A DNA stretch of 19,300 nucleotides from an uncultured Prevotella sp. (GCA_905234355.1 CAJOHP010000030.1:1-19300), one strand, 5' to 3'. Shown: positions 1 through 6,607, numbered from the stretch's first letter. Translations and numbers: made by a program. Notes: a model not told the origin generated them from the sequence alone.

Positions 1-32
1 GCACAAGCTCATCAGCATACCTTAGCCCACAC

Positions 33-1478
33 ATGCCTATGCCAAGCCTCATGAACGTGCTCCTGCTCATCAACCAGATTGTCGCCATTGCGGCGGTGGT
101 CCACGTGGTCATGGACAACAGGCAGCCGGCAAAGACCATGGCGTGGGCACTCGTCATCTACTTCGTCCCCGTGGCTGGCATCATTGCCTACCTCTTCTTC
201 GGAGTCAACACCAGGCGCGAGCGACTCGTCAGCCGACGCTCACTCGACCAGCTGAGCAAGCGCTCCATGCTCGGATTCGTAGAGCAGACAGGACTCTGCA
301 TCCCCAACAAGCACAAACACATCATCGACCTCTTTGTCAACCAGAGCTTCTCACTGCCCTTTAATAATAATAAGGTGGAACCGCTCTGCTCCGGCTACGA
401 GTTCTTCCCTTCGCTGCTGCGTGACATCGCCTCGGCCCGCGACCACATACACCTTGACGTCTACATCTTCGAGGACGACGCCCTGGGACGTCTCGTGGCC
501 GACGCACTCATCGAGAAGGCCCGACAGGGCGTGGCTGTGCGGATCATCTACGACGACGTGGGATGCTGGAGCGTGAGCAACGCGTTCTATGAGCGCATGC
601 GCGAGGCAGGCATCGAGGTCGAGGCATTCCTGCCCGTGCGCTTCCCCTCGTTTACGAGCAAGGCCAACTACCGCAACCACCGCAAGCTCTTCATCGTCGA
701 TGGACGCGTGGGCTACATCGGAGGCATGAACATCGCCCTGCGCTACGTGAAAGGCATCGACGACAAGCAGCACGGCCACCTGCACTGGCGCGACACCATG
801 ATGCGCATCGAGGGACCGGGAGTCTACTCGCTGCAGCGTGCCTTCCTCATCGACTGGTACTTCGTCGACCGCACCCTGCTCAGCGACCGGCGCTACTACC
901 CCAAGCTGCCCGCAGCACCCGAGTGCCGCAACCTGCTGCAGACGGTCACCAGCGCTCCCACGTCGCCCGATGCCGACATCATGCAGGGCTACGTGCGCAT
1001 CATCATGGCTGCCCGGCGCTACGTCTACGTGGAGACACCCTACTTCCTCCCCACCGACGCAGTGCTCTATGCCCTGAAGGCGGCAGCACGTTCAGGCGTC
1101 GACGTGCGCATACTCGTGCCCTACCACAGCGACACACGCTTCACACAGTGGGCCAGCAGGTCCTATCTGCGCGAGGCGGCACAGGCGGGCATCAGCGTCA
1201 GACTGTACAAAGCCGGATTCCTGCACTCCAAACTGATGGTGTGCGACGACAGCCTCGCCACATGCGGGTCCACCAACGTGGACTTCCGCTCGTTTGAGAA
1301 CAACTTCGAGGCCAACGCCTTCGTCTACGACGCCGACACCGCATGCCGCATGCGCGACATCTTCCTCAGCGATGAACAGCAGGCCGTCAGGCTGGGCGAT
1401 GTCAAGGGATTCTCCCACCCCAAATTCTTCGTCAGGCTGGGCGAAAGCCTGGCCAGGCTGCTCTCACCACTGCTCTGA
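33..1478 (+). CDS. cls: Cardiolipin synthase (phospholipase D family)
   Basis: Probably makes cardiolipin by transferring a phosphatidyl group between phosphatidylglycerol molecules at the inner membrane. Two hydrophobic segments lie at about residues 7-25 and 35-56 (PLDc_N-type anchor). They are followed by two HKD motifs: NHRKLFIVDG near residue 215 and LHSKLMVCDD near residue 397, each trailed by the expected G-G/S-x-N (YIGGMN, TCGSTN). The 481 residues match the family's usual length. The ATG at 33 is followed by a second in-frame ATG at 39. The frame stays open upstream to the window edge, so a slightly earlier start outside the window cannot be excluded. No clear hairpin follows the stop. 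The next gene, nadB, has its own promoter, so the two need not be co-transcribed. The family call is secure; the exact start is less so. Confidence 0.93.
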   Translation: MPMPSLMNVLLLINQIVAIAAVVHVVMDNRQPAKTMAWALVIYFVPVAGIIAYLFFGVNTRRERLVSRRSLDQLSKRSMLGFVEQTGLCIPNKHKHIIDLFVNQSFSLPFNNNKVEPLCSGYEFFPSLLRDIASARDHIHLDVYIFEDDALGRLVADALIEKARQGVAVRIIYDDVGCWSVSNAFYERMREAGIEVEAFLPVRFPSFTSKANYRNHRKLFIVDGRVGYIGGMNIALRYVKGIDDKQHGHLHWRDTMMRIEGPGVYSLQRAFLIDWYFVDRTLLSDRRYYPKLPAAPECRNLLQTVTSAPTSPDADIMQGYVRIIMAARRYVYVETPYFLPTDAVLYALKAAARSGVDVRILVPYHSDTRFTQWASRSYLREAAQAGISVRLYKAGFLHSKLMVCDDSLATCGSTNVDFRSFENNFEANAFVYDADTACRMRDIFLSDEQQAVRLGDVKGFSHPKFFVRLGESLARLLSPLL

Positions 1479-1593
1479 CAACTGTCACATCAGCCCCCTC
1501 CCTCTCCCACGCCAGCGACCTGTCACGCCGGAGAAAAATGAGGGCGGCGACAAAAAACTTCGCCACAGGGTGCGCTATATCGCAATATTTTTG

Positions 1594-1601
1594 TACTTTT
1601 G
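1594..1601 (+). promoter_or_regulatory. -7 box of the nadB promoter
   Basis: TACTTTTG fits the Bacteroidetes sigma-ABfr -7 consensus TAnnTTTG and lies 24 bp before the nadB ATG. No good -33 TTG/TTTG is seen about 19 bp upstream. The TTG inside this box could be misread as a start codon nine codons ahead of the real ATG. Confidence 0.7.
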
Positions 1602-1625
1602 CAGCAAAATTGCGAAGAACTGATT

Positions 1626-3215
1626 ATGGTCTATCAATACGACTTCCTCATCATCGGTGCCGGAGTGGCCGGTATGAGCTATGCCCTGAAGGTGGCACGC
1701 GCCCACAAAGGCTCCGTGTGCATGATATGCAAGAGCAGCCTCGACGAGGCCAACACCTCGTTTGCACAGGGCGGTGTGGCCAGCGTGACCAACCTGGCCG
1801 TGGACAACTTTGAGAAGCACATCGAAGACACGATGATTGCCGGCGACTACATCAGCGACCGCCAGGCCGTGGAGCAAGTGGTGCGCAAAGCACCCGAACA
1901 GATACGCGAGCTGGTGGAGTGGGGCGTAGAGTTCGACCGCAAGGACAACGGACAGTTCGACCTGCACCGCGAGGGCGGACACTCCGAGTTCCGCATACTC
2001 CACCATGCCGACGACACCGGAGCCGAGATACAGCGCGGACTGATGGCCGCCGTCAGGGCCTGCCCCGACATCGTCGTCAAGGAGAACCACTTCGCAGTGG
2101 AGATCATCACCCAGCACCACCTGGGAGCAAAGGTCACACGGCGCACGCCCTACATCAACTGCTACGGCGCCTACGTGCTCAACCCCGAGACGCAGAAGGT
2201 AGACACTTACTTGTCCAAGGTCACGCTCATGTGCACAGGCGGATGCGGTGCCGTCTATCAGACCACCACCAATCCCATCATCGCCACAGGCGACGGCGAG
2301 GCCATGGTCTATCGTGCCAAAGGCACCGTGCAGGACATGGAGTTCGTGCAGTTCCACCCCACAGCCCTCTACTCGCCCGGAGAGACACACCCGGCCTTCC
2401 TCATCACCGAGGCCATGCGAGGCTACGGCGGCATACTGCGGCTGCCCAACGGAGAGTCGTTCATGGAGAAGTACGACGAGCGACTGTCGCTCGCACCACG
2501 CGACATCGTGGCACGTGCCATAGACAAGGAGATGAAGATACACGGACTGGACCACGTCTGTCTCGACGTGACACACAAGGATGCCGCCGAGACACGACGC
2601 CACTTCCCAAACATCTACCAGAAGTGCCTCTCCATGGGCATCGACATCACCACCGACTACATACCCGTGCGCCCCGCGGCCCACTACATGTGCGGAGGCA
2701 TCAAGGTCGACCTCAACGGATGCTCGAGCATAGAGCGGCTCTACGCCATCGGCGAGTGCGCATGCACAGGACTGCACGGCGGCAACCGACTGGCCAGCAA
2801 CTCACTCATCGAGGCCGTGGTCTATGCTGACGCTGCGGCACGACACTCCATAGAGCACGTCGACCTGTACGACTTCAACGAGAAAGTGCCTGAATGGAAC
2901 GACGAGGGCACGATGACCAATGAGGAGAAGGTGCTCATCACGCAGTCGGTCAAGGAGGTGGGCGAAATCATGTCCAACTACGTGGGCATCGTGCGCAGCG
3001 ACCTCCGCCTGCACCGCGCCTGGGTGCGACTGGACACACTCTACGAGGAGACAGAGAACCTCTTCAAGCGCGTCAAGGCCACACGCGACATCTGCGAGCT
3101 GCGCAACATGATCAACGTGGGCTACCTCATCACACGATTCGCACTCGAGCGCAAGGAGAGCCGCGGACTACACTACACCGTGGACTATCCCGTGCATGCC
3201 TACGACAAGAAGTAG
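1626..3215 (+). CDS. nadB: L-aspartate oxidase
   Basis: Flavoenzyme that oxidises L-aspartate to iminoaspartate, the first step of de novo NAD synthesis, acting with quinolinate synthase NadA. Visible features are the N-terminal FAD-binding motif GAGVAGMSYALKVA (about residues 11-24), SFAQGGVASV, the substrate-site block HREGGHSEFRILHHADDTG, FVQFHPTAL, APRDIVARAI, and the C-terminal flavin-binding HYMCGGI and NRLASNSLIEAVVYA. Its 529 residues fit the family. I start it at the ATG (MVYQYDF) rather than the upstream TTG, because that TTG is inside the -7 promoter box. No nadA or nadC is in the window. The related succinate dehydrogenase flavoprotein is unlikely because the NadB-specific EGGHS...DDTG block is present. 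Confidence 0.96.
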   Translation: MVYQYDFLIIGAGVAGMSYALKVARAHKGSVCMICKSSLDEANTSFAQGGVASVTNLAVDNFEKHIEDTMIAGDYISDRQAVEQVVRKAPEQIRELVEWGVEFDRKDNGQFDLHREGGHSEFRILHHADDTGAEIQRGLMAAVRACPDIVVKENHFAVEIITQHHLGAKVTRRTPYINCYGAYVLNPETQKVDTYLSKVTLMCTGGCGAVYQTTTNPIIATGDGEAMVYRAKGTVQDMEFVQFHPTALYSPGETHPAFLITEAMRGYGGILRLPNGESFMEKYDERLSLAPRDIVARAIDKEMKIHGLDHVCLDVTHKDAAETRRHFPNIYQKCLSMGIDITTDYIPVRPAAHYMCGGIKVDLNGCSSIERLYAIGECACTGLHGGNRLASNSLIEAVVYADAAARHSIEHVDLYDFNEKVPEWNDEGTMTNEEKVLITQSVKEVGEIMSNYVGIVRSDLRLHRAWVRLDTLYEETENLFKRVKATRDICELRNMINVGYLITRFALERKESRGLHYTVDYPVHAYDKK

Positions 3216-3231
3216 CTTCGGCACGCCGAAG
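3216..3231 (+). terminator. Short perfect hairpin right after nadB
   Basis: CTTCGGC and GCCGAAG pair perfectly (7 bp) around a 2-nt centre and begin at the base after the nadB stop codon. No T-run follows, so it may be a weak terminator or an mRNA 3'-end stabiliser. Confidence 0.45.
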
Positions 3232-3244
3232 TTACTAGCACTCG

Positions 3245-3272
3245 GAACAAAACAAACGAGTTTGTTTTGTTC
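3245..3272 (+). terminator. 12-13 bp A/T-rich hairpin downstream of nadB
   Basis: GAACAAAACAAAC and GTTTGTTTTGTTC form a perfect inverted repeat around a GA centre. The T-rich 3' arm is followed by TCTTCTCTCG and a T-run at 3281-3286. It is probably a nadB terminator. Its right arm also supplies the -33 TTTG of a consensus promoter (3266-3296), so it may have a second role. Confidence 0.5.
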
Positions 3273-3296
3273 TTCTCTCGTTTTTTCGTAACTTTG
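3266..3296 (+). promoter_or_regulatory. Consensus Bacteroidetes promoter reading into a gene-free stretch
   Basis: TTTG at 3266-3269, exactly 19 bp, then TAACTTTG at 3289-3296 match the TTTG-N19-TAnnTTTG consensus. A transcript would start near 3302 and run toward the 3' end of the minus-strand GNAT gene. No in-frame ATG ORF of any substance follows on this strand. Confidence 0.6.
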
Positions 3297-3571
3297 GAAG
3301 AAATCGCAGGATTTCTTTGTATAAAGGCAGTTTCGAGGATTGAGAAATTTTGGGGTTCTTGCTTAGGCAAGCGGCAAAGCCGAGCGACGATTTGGAGACT
3401 GTTCTTAATTCCAAATTCTGCTATAAATTGCATTCAAAGTCATCGCATCTGGCGCTTGCTACCAAAGGGACGCAAGAACTCCCTGTACTGGGCTACCAGC
3501 CTTATTCGTGACCCATTGTCGGGAGCAAAGGTATTACAAAAATCCGAATTAGCCAAGAATATTTCAAAGAA
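3297..3571. other. Gene-free stretch with small hairpins
   Basis: I see no convincing protein gene here. The plus-strand open frame has no ATG. A 77-residue minus-strand ATG frame (3200-3433) reads back through the nadB-side hairpins and into the nadB 3' end. Three hairpins stand out: AAGAAATC/GATTTCTT at 3298-3317 with a 4-nt loop, CTTGC/GCAAG at 3358-3371, and CGGC/GCCG at 3372-3382. A possible minus-strand promoter has its TTG at 3554-3556 (as CAA) and TACCTTTG at 3526-3533 (as CAAAGGTA), 20 bp apart. It would face the plus-strand promoter. The stretch could be an untranslated RNA or an interspersed repeat; the sequence alone does not decide. Confidence 0.4.
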
Positions 3572-4174
3572 TTATTCCACAAGACTCATAAAGTCGAAGT
3601 ACATCAGTCGTGTTGATTGAGGTACCACGGCTTTGTCTTTACGAGTGTTCTTTGATTCGTCTTCTTCAGAAGGGAACAGATATACAAATCCATTCTTTTC
3701 ATAATAGGCTAATGTGTCAGGAGTATTGCGGGCATCAACTATCAAGAAACGGCATCCTGCTTTTCCTCCATGTCCAAGCCACCTCTTAATAAAGTTCATC
3801 AGTGCCGAACCAATGCCTTGATGAGCCAATTCTTTATTGACAGCTAAGCGGCCTATCAAGACTCCAGGATAGCGTTTCAGACGTTTTTCACTGAGATCAT
3901 TATACTCACGGAACGTTTCCTGCTTACGGTTGGAAAGGTCGGTAATGCGCAAACTGTCATTGGAAACAGAAAAAGCACATGCTATTTGACGAGGATTGTC
4001 AAGAGAGCGGAATACATAAGAACGGCTAACCATCCGGCGCGTATAGCCTATAACATCTTTCTGGAAATAATCATCCAAGTCACCGACGCCACAAGAAAAA
4101 TGCTCGCACTCTGCGAGCACCTCTTCTGTCAATTCAATGAAAGCATACTTGCTCAAGAATTCATCATCTGTCAT
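3572..4174 (-). CDS. GNAT acetyltransferase, probable TacT/AtaT-like toxin
   Basis: 200-residue GNAT-fold protein. Seen: an N-terminal FSCGVGDLDDYF block (residues 26-37) typical of toxin-type GNATs (pattern F.CG...LD.yl), then IGRLAVNKELAHQGIGSAL (107-125) carrying the acetyl-CoA pyrophosphate loop Q-G-I-G-S-A. A C-terminal VDARN...LAYYEKNGF follows (146-163), with the tyrosine that usually acts as general acid. Known of the family: TacT, AtaT and ItaT acetylate the amino group of aminoacyl-tRNAs and stop translation, and a small partner encoded just upstream neutralises them. Here a 65-residue gene overlaps its start by 4 bp (ATGA), so the two should be translationally coupled. Its base composition is clearly more AT-rich than nadB or corA on either side, suggesting acquisition. 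The GNAT call is firm; toxicity is inferred from context. Confidence 0.85.
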   Translation of the reverse strand: MTDDEFLSKYAFIELTEEVLAECEHFSCGVGDLDDYFQKDVIGYTRRMVSRSYVFRSLDNPRQIACAFSVSNDSLRITDLSNRKQETFREYNDLSEKRLKRYPGVLIGRLAVNKELAHQGIGSALMNFIKRWLGHGGKAGCRFLIVDARNTPDTLAYYEKNGFVYLFPSEEDESKNTRKDKAVVPQSTRLMYFDFMSLVE

Positions 4175-4368
4175 AGCGGCATTCCTGATTCTTTCATCAT
4201 CTTAATATATGCCTGCTCTTCCCGCTCATTATAGATACGAGCAGGACGCGGGTTCTTACCTTGCAGACGAAGTTCTTCCGAACGACGCTCAACAGCCTCT
4301 GCACGCTCTAAGAACAGCCTTGCTGCCTCACCGTGCAATGTCGGGATAATCTTTACTGGTGTTGCCAT
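4171..4368 (-). CDS. Small antitoxin-like partner of the GNAT
   Basis: 65 residues, upstream of and overlapping the GNAT gene by 4 bp. The first half (MATPVKIIPTLHGEAARLFLERAEAVERR) reads as a short strand followed by an amphipathic helix; the second half is charged and ends in a short helix (EQAYIKMMKESG). The position, size and overlap are those of a type II antitoxin. The classic ribbon-helix-helix pattern of TacA is not obvious, so the class is open. It has an unusually good Shine-Dalgarno for this window (AAGGAGA, 8 nt before the ATG) and a consensus promoter containing a palindrome, as expected for an autorepressed operon. The gene is well supported; the antitoxin role is inferred. Confidence 0.75.
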   Translation of the reverse strand: MATPVKIIPTLHGEAARLFLERAEAVERRSEELRLQGKNPRPARIYNEREEQAYIKMMKESGMPL

Positions 4369-4375
4369 AATCGTA

Positions 4376-4382
4376 TCTCCTT
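4376..4382 (-). promoter_or_regulatory. Strong Shine-Dalgarno of the antitoxin-like gene
   Basis: Minus-strand AAGGAGA lies 8 nt before the ATG at 4368. Nearly all other genes in the window have A-rich leaders without such a site, so this marks the pair as different from its neighbours. Confidence 0.65.
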
Positions 4383-4396
4383 TAGCTATTTCGTTG

Positions 4397-4428
4397 GCAA
4401 AATTACAGTAAAATCCTCAATTTTGCAA
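4397..4428 (-). promoter_or_regulatory. Promoter with internal palindrome (probable operator) of the GNAT pair
   Basis: On the minus strand, TTG (4426-4428) is followed 20 bp later by TAATTTTG (4398-4405), a good Bacteroidetes promoter. The perfect 8-bp inverted repeat GCAAAATT (4397-4404)/AATTTTGC (4419-4426) sits on the -7 box and reaches the -33 box. Its half-site centres are 22 bp apart, about two helical turns. A repressor dimer pair bound there would block RNA polymerase, which would suit autoregulation by the antitoxin-like protein. Confidence 0.6.
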
Positions 4429-4429
4429 C

Positions 4430-4650
4430 TTTTTTTGTATTTTTCTTCCATAAACCGCATTGCTTTACTGAATTTTTTATCTATGCATGGTCTATCGATT
4501 GAAGGCGGCTTCATAAAGAACGAAACTGAAACTCGATGGACACATATTGATGGAAAAGCGTTTATCTGACGCTTTGTCTTTGGCTGTTCTGAATCTCGCA
4601 AATTCAATCATCGTCAAAGAACAAAGCAACGGTAGATGTCTATTAGGGTG
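4430..4650. other. AT-rich intergenic stretch
   Basis: No gene is supported. A 73-residue minus-strand frame (4386-4607) runs through the toxin-pair promoter and lacks protein-like character. The only structure noticed is AAAGCG/CGCTTT at 4555-4575 with a 9-nt loop. Confidence 0.5.
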
Positions 4651-4654
4651 TATA

Positions 4655-4820
4655 TATACAGCCCACGTCCGACAAGGTATTCATTCGGCGTGGGCTTCTC
4701 CGTTGCTCGTTCTACGATGATGGGCAATGCGAGAGCCATGAACAGCGGGACGAGTAACAGGTATAGTTGCCCCGCTTTTTTCGTCTCTATGGTTTATTAT
4801 AGTCTTGCGATGGGGCAAAG
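4655..4820 (+). ncRNA. Structured leader-like RNA element
   Basis: Three helices can be drawn. (1) GCCCACG 4661-4667 with CGTGGGC 4689-4695, continued by CCGA 4669-4672 with TCGG 4685-4688 (one bulged T). (2) GTTGCTCGT 4702-4710 with ACGAGTAAC 4750-4758, 9 bp including one G-U pair. (3) TTGCCCC 4767-4773 with GGGGCAA 4812-4818, continued by GC 4774-4775 with GC 4807-4808. It ends 26 nt before the ATG of a truncated secreted Sel1-like ORF, so a 5' leader is the natural reading. The frame through it is open from 4636 and in frame with that ORF, so a translated N-terminal extension is formally possible, though it would bury the signal peptide. I cannot name an RNA family. Confidence 0.5.
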
Positions 4821-4845
4821 AGCAGGACAGAATAGAAGTGAAACG

Positions 4846-5040
4846 ATGAAAAAAGTATTGTTTTTTACCTTGCTGGTTGTAGCGGCTGTTAATGTGAAAG
4901 CTCAGTCGGCAGACTATGCCAAGTCGCTCATCAGCTCGGGGCGTGATGGTGAGGCAGCTCGGGTCATCAGGGTTTTGGCCGAGCGGGGCGATGCCGAAGG
5001 GCAGTACCTCTTACGCACCTTTATGTGGAGTGCCACATAG
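4846..5040 (+). pseudogene. Truncated secreted Sel1/TPR-like protein
   Basis: 64 residues starting at ATG 4846: a clear signal peptide (MKKVLFFTLLVVAAVNVKAQ), then a helical repeat piece ending AERGDAEGQYLL. That is the start of a Sel1-type repeat (A..GdaeaQy.L). Full members of such families run to hundreds of residues with many repeats; here the frame ends eight residues later at a stop inside a hairpin cluster. A longer in-frame opening from 4636 would place the signal peptide internally and is unlikely. The ORF appears to be the 5' remnant of a larger gene cut by deletion or insertion at about 5022. A very small secreted protein is the alternative. Confidence 0.6.
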
Positions 5041-5109
5041 CCTAATATGTACTTTCCACTGTGAATGCCTCACAACGGAAAGTACATTTGGCTATAAAGA
5101 GCAAGCTCT
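5022..5109. repeat. Cluster of three hairpins at the break of the Sel1-like ORF
   Basis: Hairpin A: TATGTGG 5022-5028 with CCACATA 5033-5039, 4-nt loop, ending in the stop codon. Hairpin B: ATGTACTTTCC 5047-5057 with GGAAAGTACAT 5077-5087, an AC/AC internal loop, then TGTGA 5060-5064 with TCACA 5070-5074 and a 5-nt loop. Hairpin C: AGAGC 5098-5102 with GCTCT 5105-5109. All are perfect within their arms. They resemble the ends of REP-like or IS200/IS605-type elements more than a terminator, since no T-run follows. From 5110 to 5279 I see nothing further. Confidence 0.55.
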
Positions 5110-5279
5110 GTGGGGAATTTACTCCGCATTATAAACCTCATGCAGGGTAACGATTTGGAAACCTAACTCCTGCTGTAATCCTCACCAGATTGCTTAATCG
5201 CCTAAACCGGACTTCCCCATTCTTCTCCGTCTTGCCTTTTATTTACCGTCATTCTGCGTTAATCTTCCAAAATTCCTCG

Positions 5280-5307
5280 TTTGTTACAACCTTTTTTCGT
5301 AACTTTG
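5280..5307 (+). promoter_or_regulatory. corA promoter
   Basis: TAACTTTG at 5300-5307 is a consensus -7 box. TTTG at 5280-5283 lies 16 bp upstream, shorter than the usual 19 bp. Transcription should begin near 5313, giving a leader of about 190 nt before corA, far longer than the other leaders in this window. Confidence 0.65.
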
Positions 5308-5336
5308 CACCCACATTCTAAACAACAATAAAAATT

Positions 5337-5372
5337 ATGGACGACTACCCGGCGGAAACATTCAAACCCTAG
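5337..5372 (+). CDS. 11-residue upstream ORF in the corA leader
   Basis: ATG at 5337 follows an A-rich run (AACAATAAAAATT) about 24 nt after the predicted transcription start, the same start context that true genes use here. It encodes MDDYPAETFKP and stops at TAG 5370-5372. The acidic residues and proline just after the start recall the Mg2+-responsive leader peptide MgtL of enterobacteria (MEPDP...), where low Mg2+ destabilises ribosomes on such sequences. A regulatory role here is inference from position and composition. Confidence 0.5.
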   Translation: MDDYPAETFKP

Positions 5373-5387
5373 GGCAGGAGGAACCAG

Positions 5388-5461
5388 GCAGCGGCAAGAC
5401 TGCTAATCCTCTTGCCGGCAACTGTTTTATTACGCCATGGTGCACAGCGATGCATCATGGC
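5388..5461 (+). promoter_or_regulatory. Structured corA leader, possible Mg2+-responsive region
   Basis: Two hairpins lie between the uORF and corA. The first pairs CGGCAAG 5392-5398 with CTTGCCG 5411-5417; it competes with GCAG 5388-5391/CTGC 5400-5403, and its 3' arm is part of the palindrome TTGCCGGCAA, followed by TTTTATT. The second is an 11-bp helix, 5434-5444 with 5451-5461, containing one G-U pair and closing a 6-nt loop. Mutually exclusive pairings after a short ORF are typical of attenuation-type control. It does not match the M-box or other riboswitch consensus I can recall. Confidence 0.5.
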
Positions 5462-5499
5462 AGAGTATGAACCACATCATCACAACGGATTAGCAACCA

Positions 5500-6426
5500 A
5501 TGAAAACCTACTGGAACACCCAAGGCGGACTGACCCAGCTCGCAGAGTGGCAGCCCAACTGCTGGACACAAGTGACGTGCCCCACCGAAGACGACCAGCG
5601 AGAGCTGGAAGAGCGATTCGGCATACCCGACTATTTCATCACCGACATCAGCGATACCGACGAGAGAGCACGCTATGAGTACGACGACGGATGGATGCTC
5701 ATCATCCTGCGCATACCCTACGTCAAGGAGGTGCGCTCACGCACACCCTACACCACCGTGCCACTGGGCATCATACACAAGCGCGACGTCACCATCACCG
5801 TGTGCTACTACGAGACCAACATGATGATAGACTTCGTCAGCTTCCAGCAGAAGCGTGCCGAAGGATTCACCGACTACGTCGACATGGTCTTCCGACTCTT
5901 CCTCTCCTCGGCTGTATGGTACCTCAAGCGACTCAAGCAGATCAGCTCGCTCATCGACAAGGCCAAGCGCAACCTCGACCGTGACGTCAACAACGAGAGC
6001 CTCATCGGACTGTCACGGCTGCAGGACTCACTCACCTACTTCCAGACATCCATACGAGGCAACGAGACACTACTCTCCAAACTGAAGTTCAAGCTGCAGA
6101 TAGACGAGCTCGACGCCGACCTCATCGAAGACGTCAACATCGAGATGACGCAGGCACGGGAGACCACGGCCATATACAGCAATATACTCGAGTCGACCAT
6201 GGACACCTACTCCAGCATCATCAACAACAACATGAACACGGTGATGAAGACGCTCACCTCCGTGTCCATTCTCATGATGTTTCCCACACTCATCGCCTCG
6301 CTCTTCGGCATGAACCTCATCAACGGCATGGAGAACAATCCACTGGGATTCGCCTTCGCACTGGTCCTCTCGGTCGCTGTCTCGGCATGCGCCTGGTGGC
6401 TGCTGCACAGGCAGAAACTCGTATGA
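5500..6426 (+). CDS. corA: CorA-family Mg2+ transporter
   Basis: Membrane channel for Mg2+ (possibly Co2+/Ni2+) working as a pentamer. 308 residues: a long N-terminal cytoplasmic domain, a long stalk helix (about residues 150-245), a first membrane helix ending in the signature GMN (residues 270-272, SLFGMN), an acidic periplasmic loop (NGMENN), and a second membrane helix (about 282-302) with a basic tail HRQKLV. The start is fixed because an in-frame TAG lies at 5491-5493, three codons before the ATG. The gene stands alone with its own promoter and a long structured leader carrying a small uORF, so post-initiation control is likely. The family is secure; ion preference cannot be read from sequence. 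Confidence 0.95.
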   Translation: MKTYWNTQGGLTQLAEWQPNCWTQVTCPTEDDQRELEERFGIPDYFITDISDTDERARYEYDDGWMLIILRIPYVKEVRSRTPYTTVPLGIIHKRDVTITVCYYETNMMIDFVSFQQKRAEGFTDYVDMVFRLFLSSAVWYLKRLKQISSLIDKAKRNLDRDVNNESLIGLSRLQDSLTYFQTSIRGNETLLSKLKFKLQIDELDADLIEDVNIEMTQARETTAIYSNILESTMDTYSSIINNNMNTVMKTLTSVSILMMFPTLIASLFGMNLINGMENNPLGFAFALVLSVAVSACAWWLLHRQKLV

Positions 6427-6447
6427 TGCTGACGCAGCAAACGGGAG

Positions 6448-6465
6448 TTTAGAGGGTAAAACGTG
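6448..6465 (+). repeat. Single copy of a dispersed 18-bp motif after corA
   Basis: TTTAGAGGGTAAAACGTG differs by one base from 19129-19146 (TTTAGGGGGTAAAACGTG) in the repeat block at the far end of the window. It lies 22 bp after the corA stop. Both are intergenic, which points to a dispersed repeat family. Confidence 0.5.
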
Positions 6466-6549
6466 CCTAAAGTGTTAATTAAGCATAAATCATAGGGGCG
6501 CACACCGTTTTTCTTTCCCTTTTTCTGAGCCTAACTCCCAACTTTTTCG

Positions 6550-6557
6550 TAATTTTG
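6550..6557 (+). promoter_or_regulatory. -7 box for the DUF349 gene
   Basis: TAATTTTG fits the -7 consensus and lies 50 bp before the ATG at 6608. No clear -33 element is visible at the right spacing. Confidence 0.6.
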
Positions 6558-6607
6558 GCCCCAAATTGTGAATAGATACTAACGAATCAGTAACTAAACA
6601 AAGTTAA

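Noticed and set aside
1575..2777. 400-codon minus-strand frame opposite nadB
   Set aside because: The nadB frame carries every family motif; the antisense product is His/Val/Gly-rich with no recognisable domain.
3200..3433. 77-codon minus-strand ATG frame
   Set aside because: It translates both hairpins and the end of nadB; kept only as a possible repeat or RNA region.
4386..4607. 73-codon minus-strand frame ending in the antitoxin leader
   Set aside because: It runs through the promoter and Shine-Dalgarno of the antitoxin-like gene, and composition is not protein-like.
5388..5461. Known riboswitch (M-box, cobalamin or TPP) in the corA leader
   Set aside because: None of the consensus cores I remember can be found, so it is left as an unnamed structured leader.
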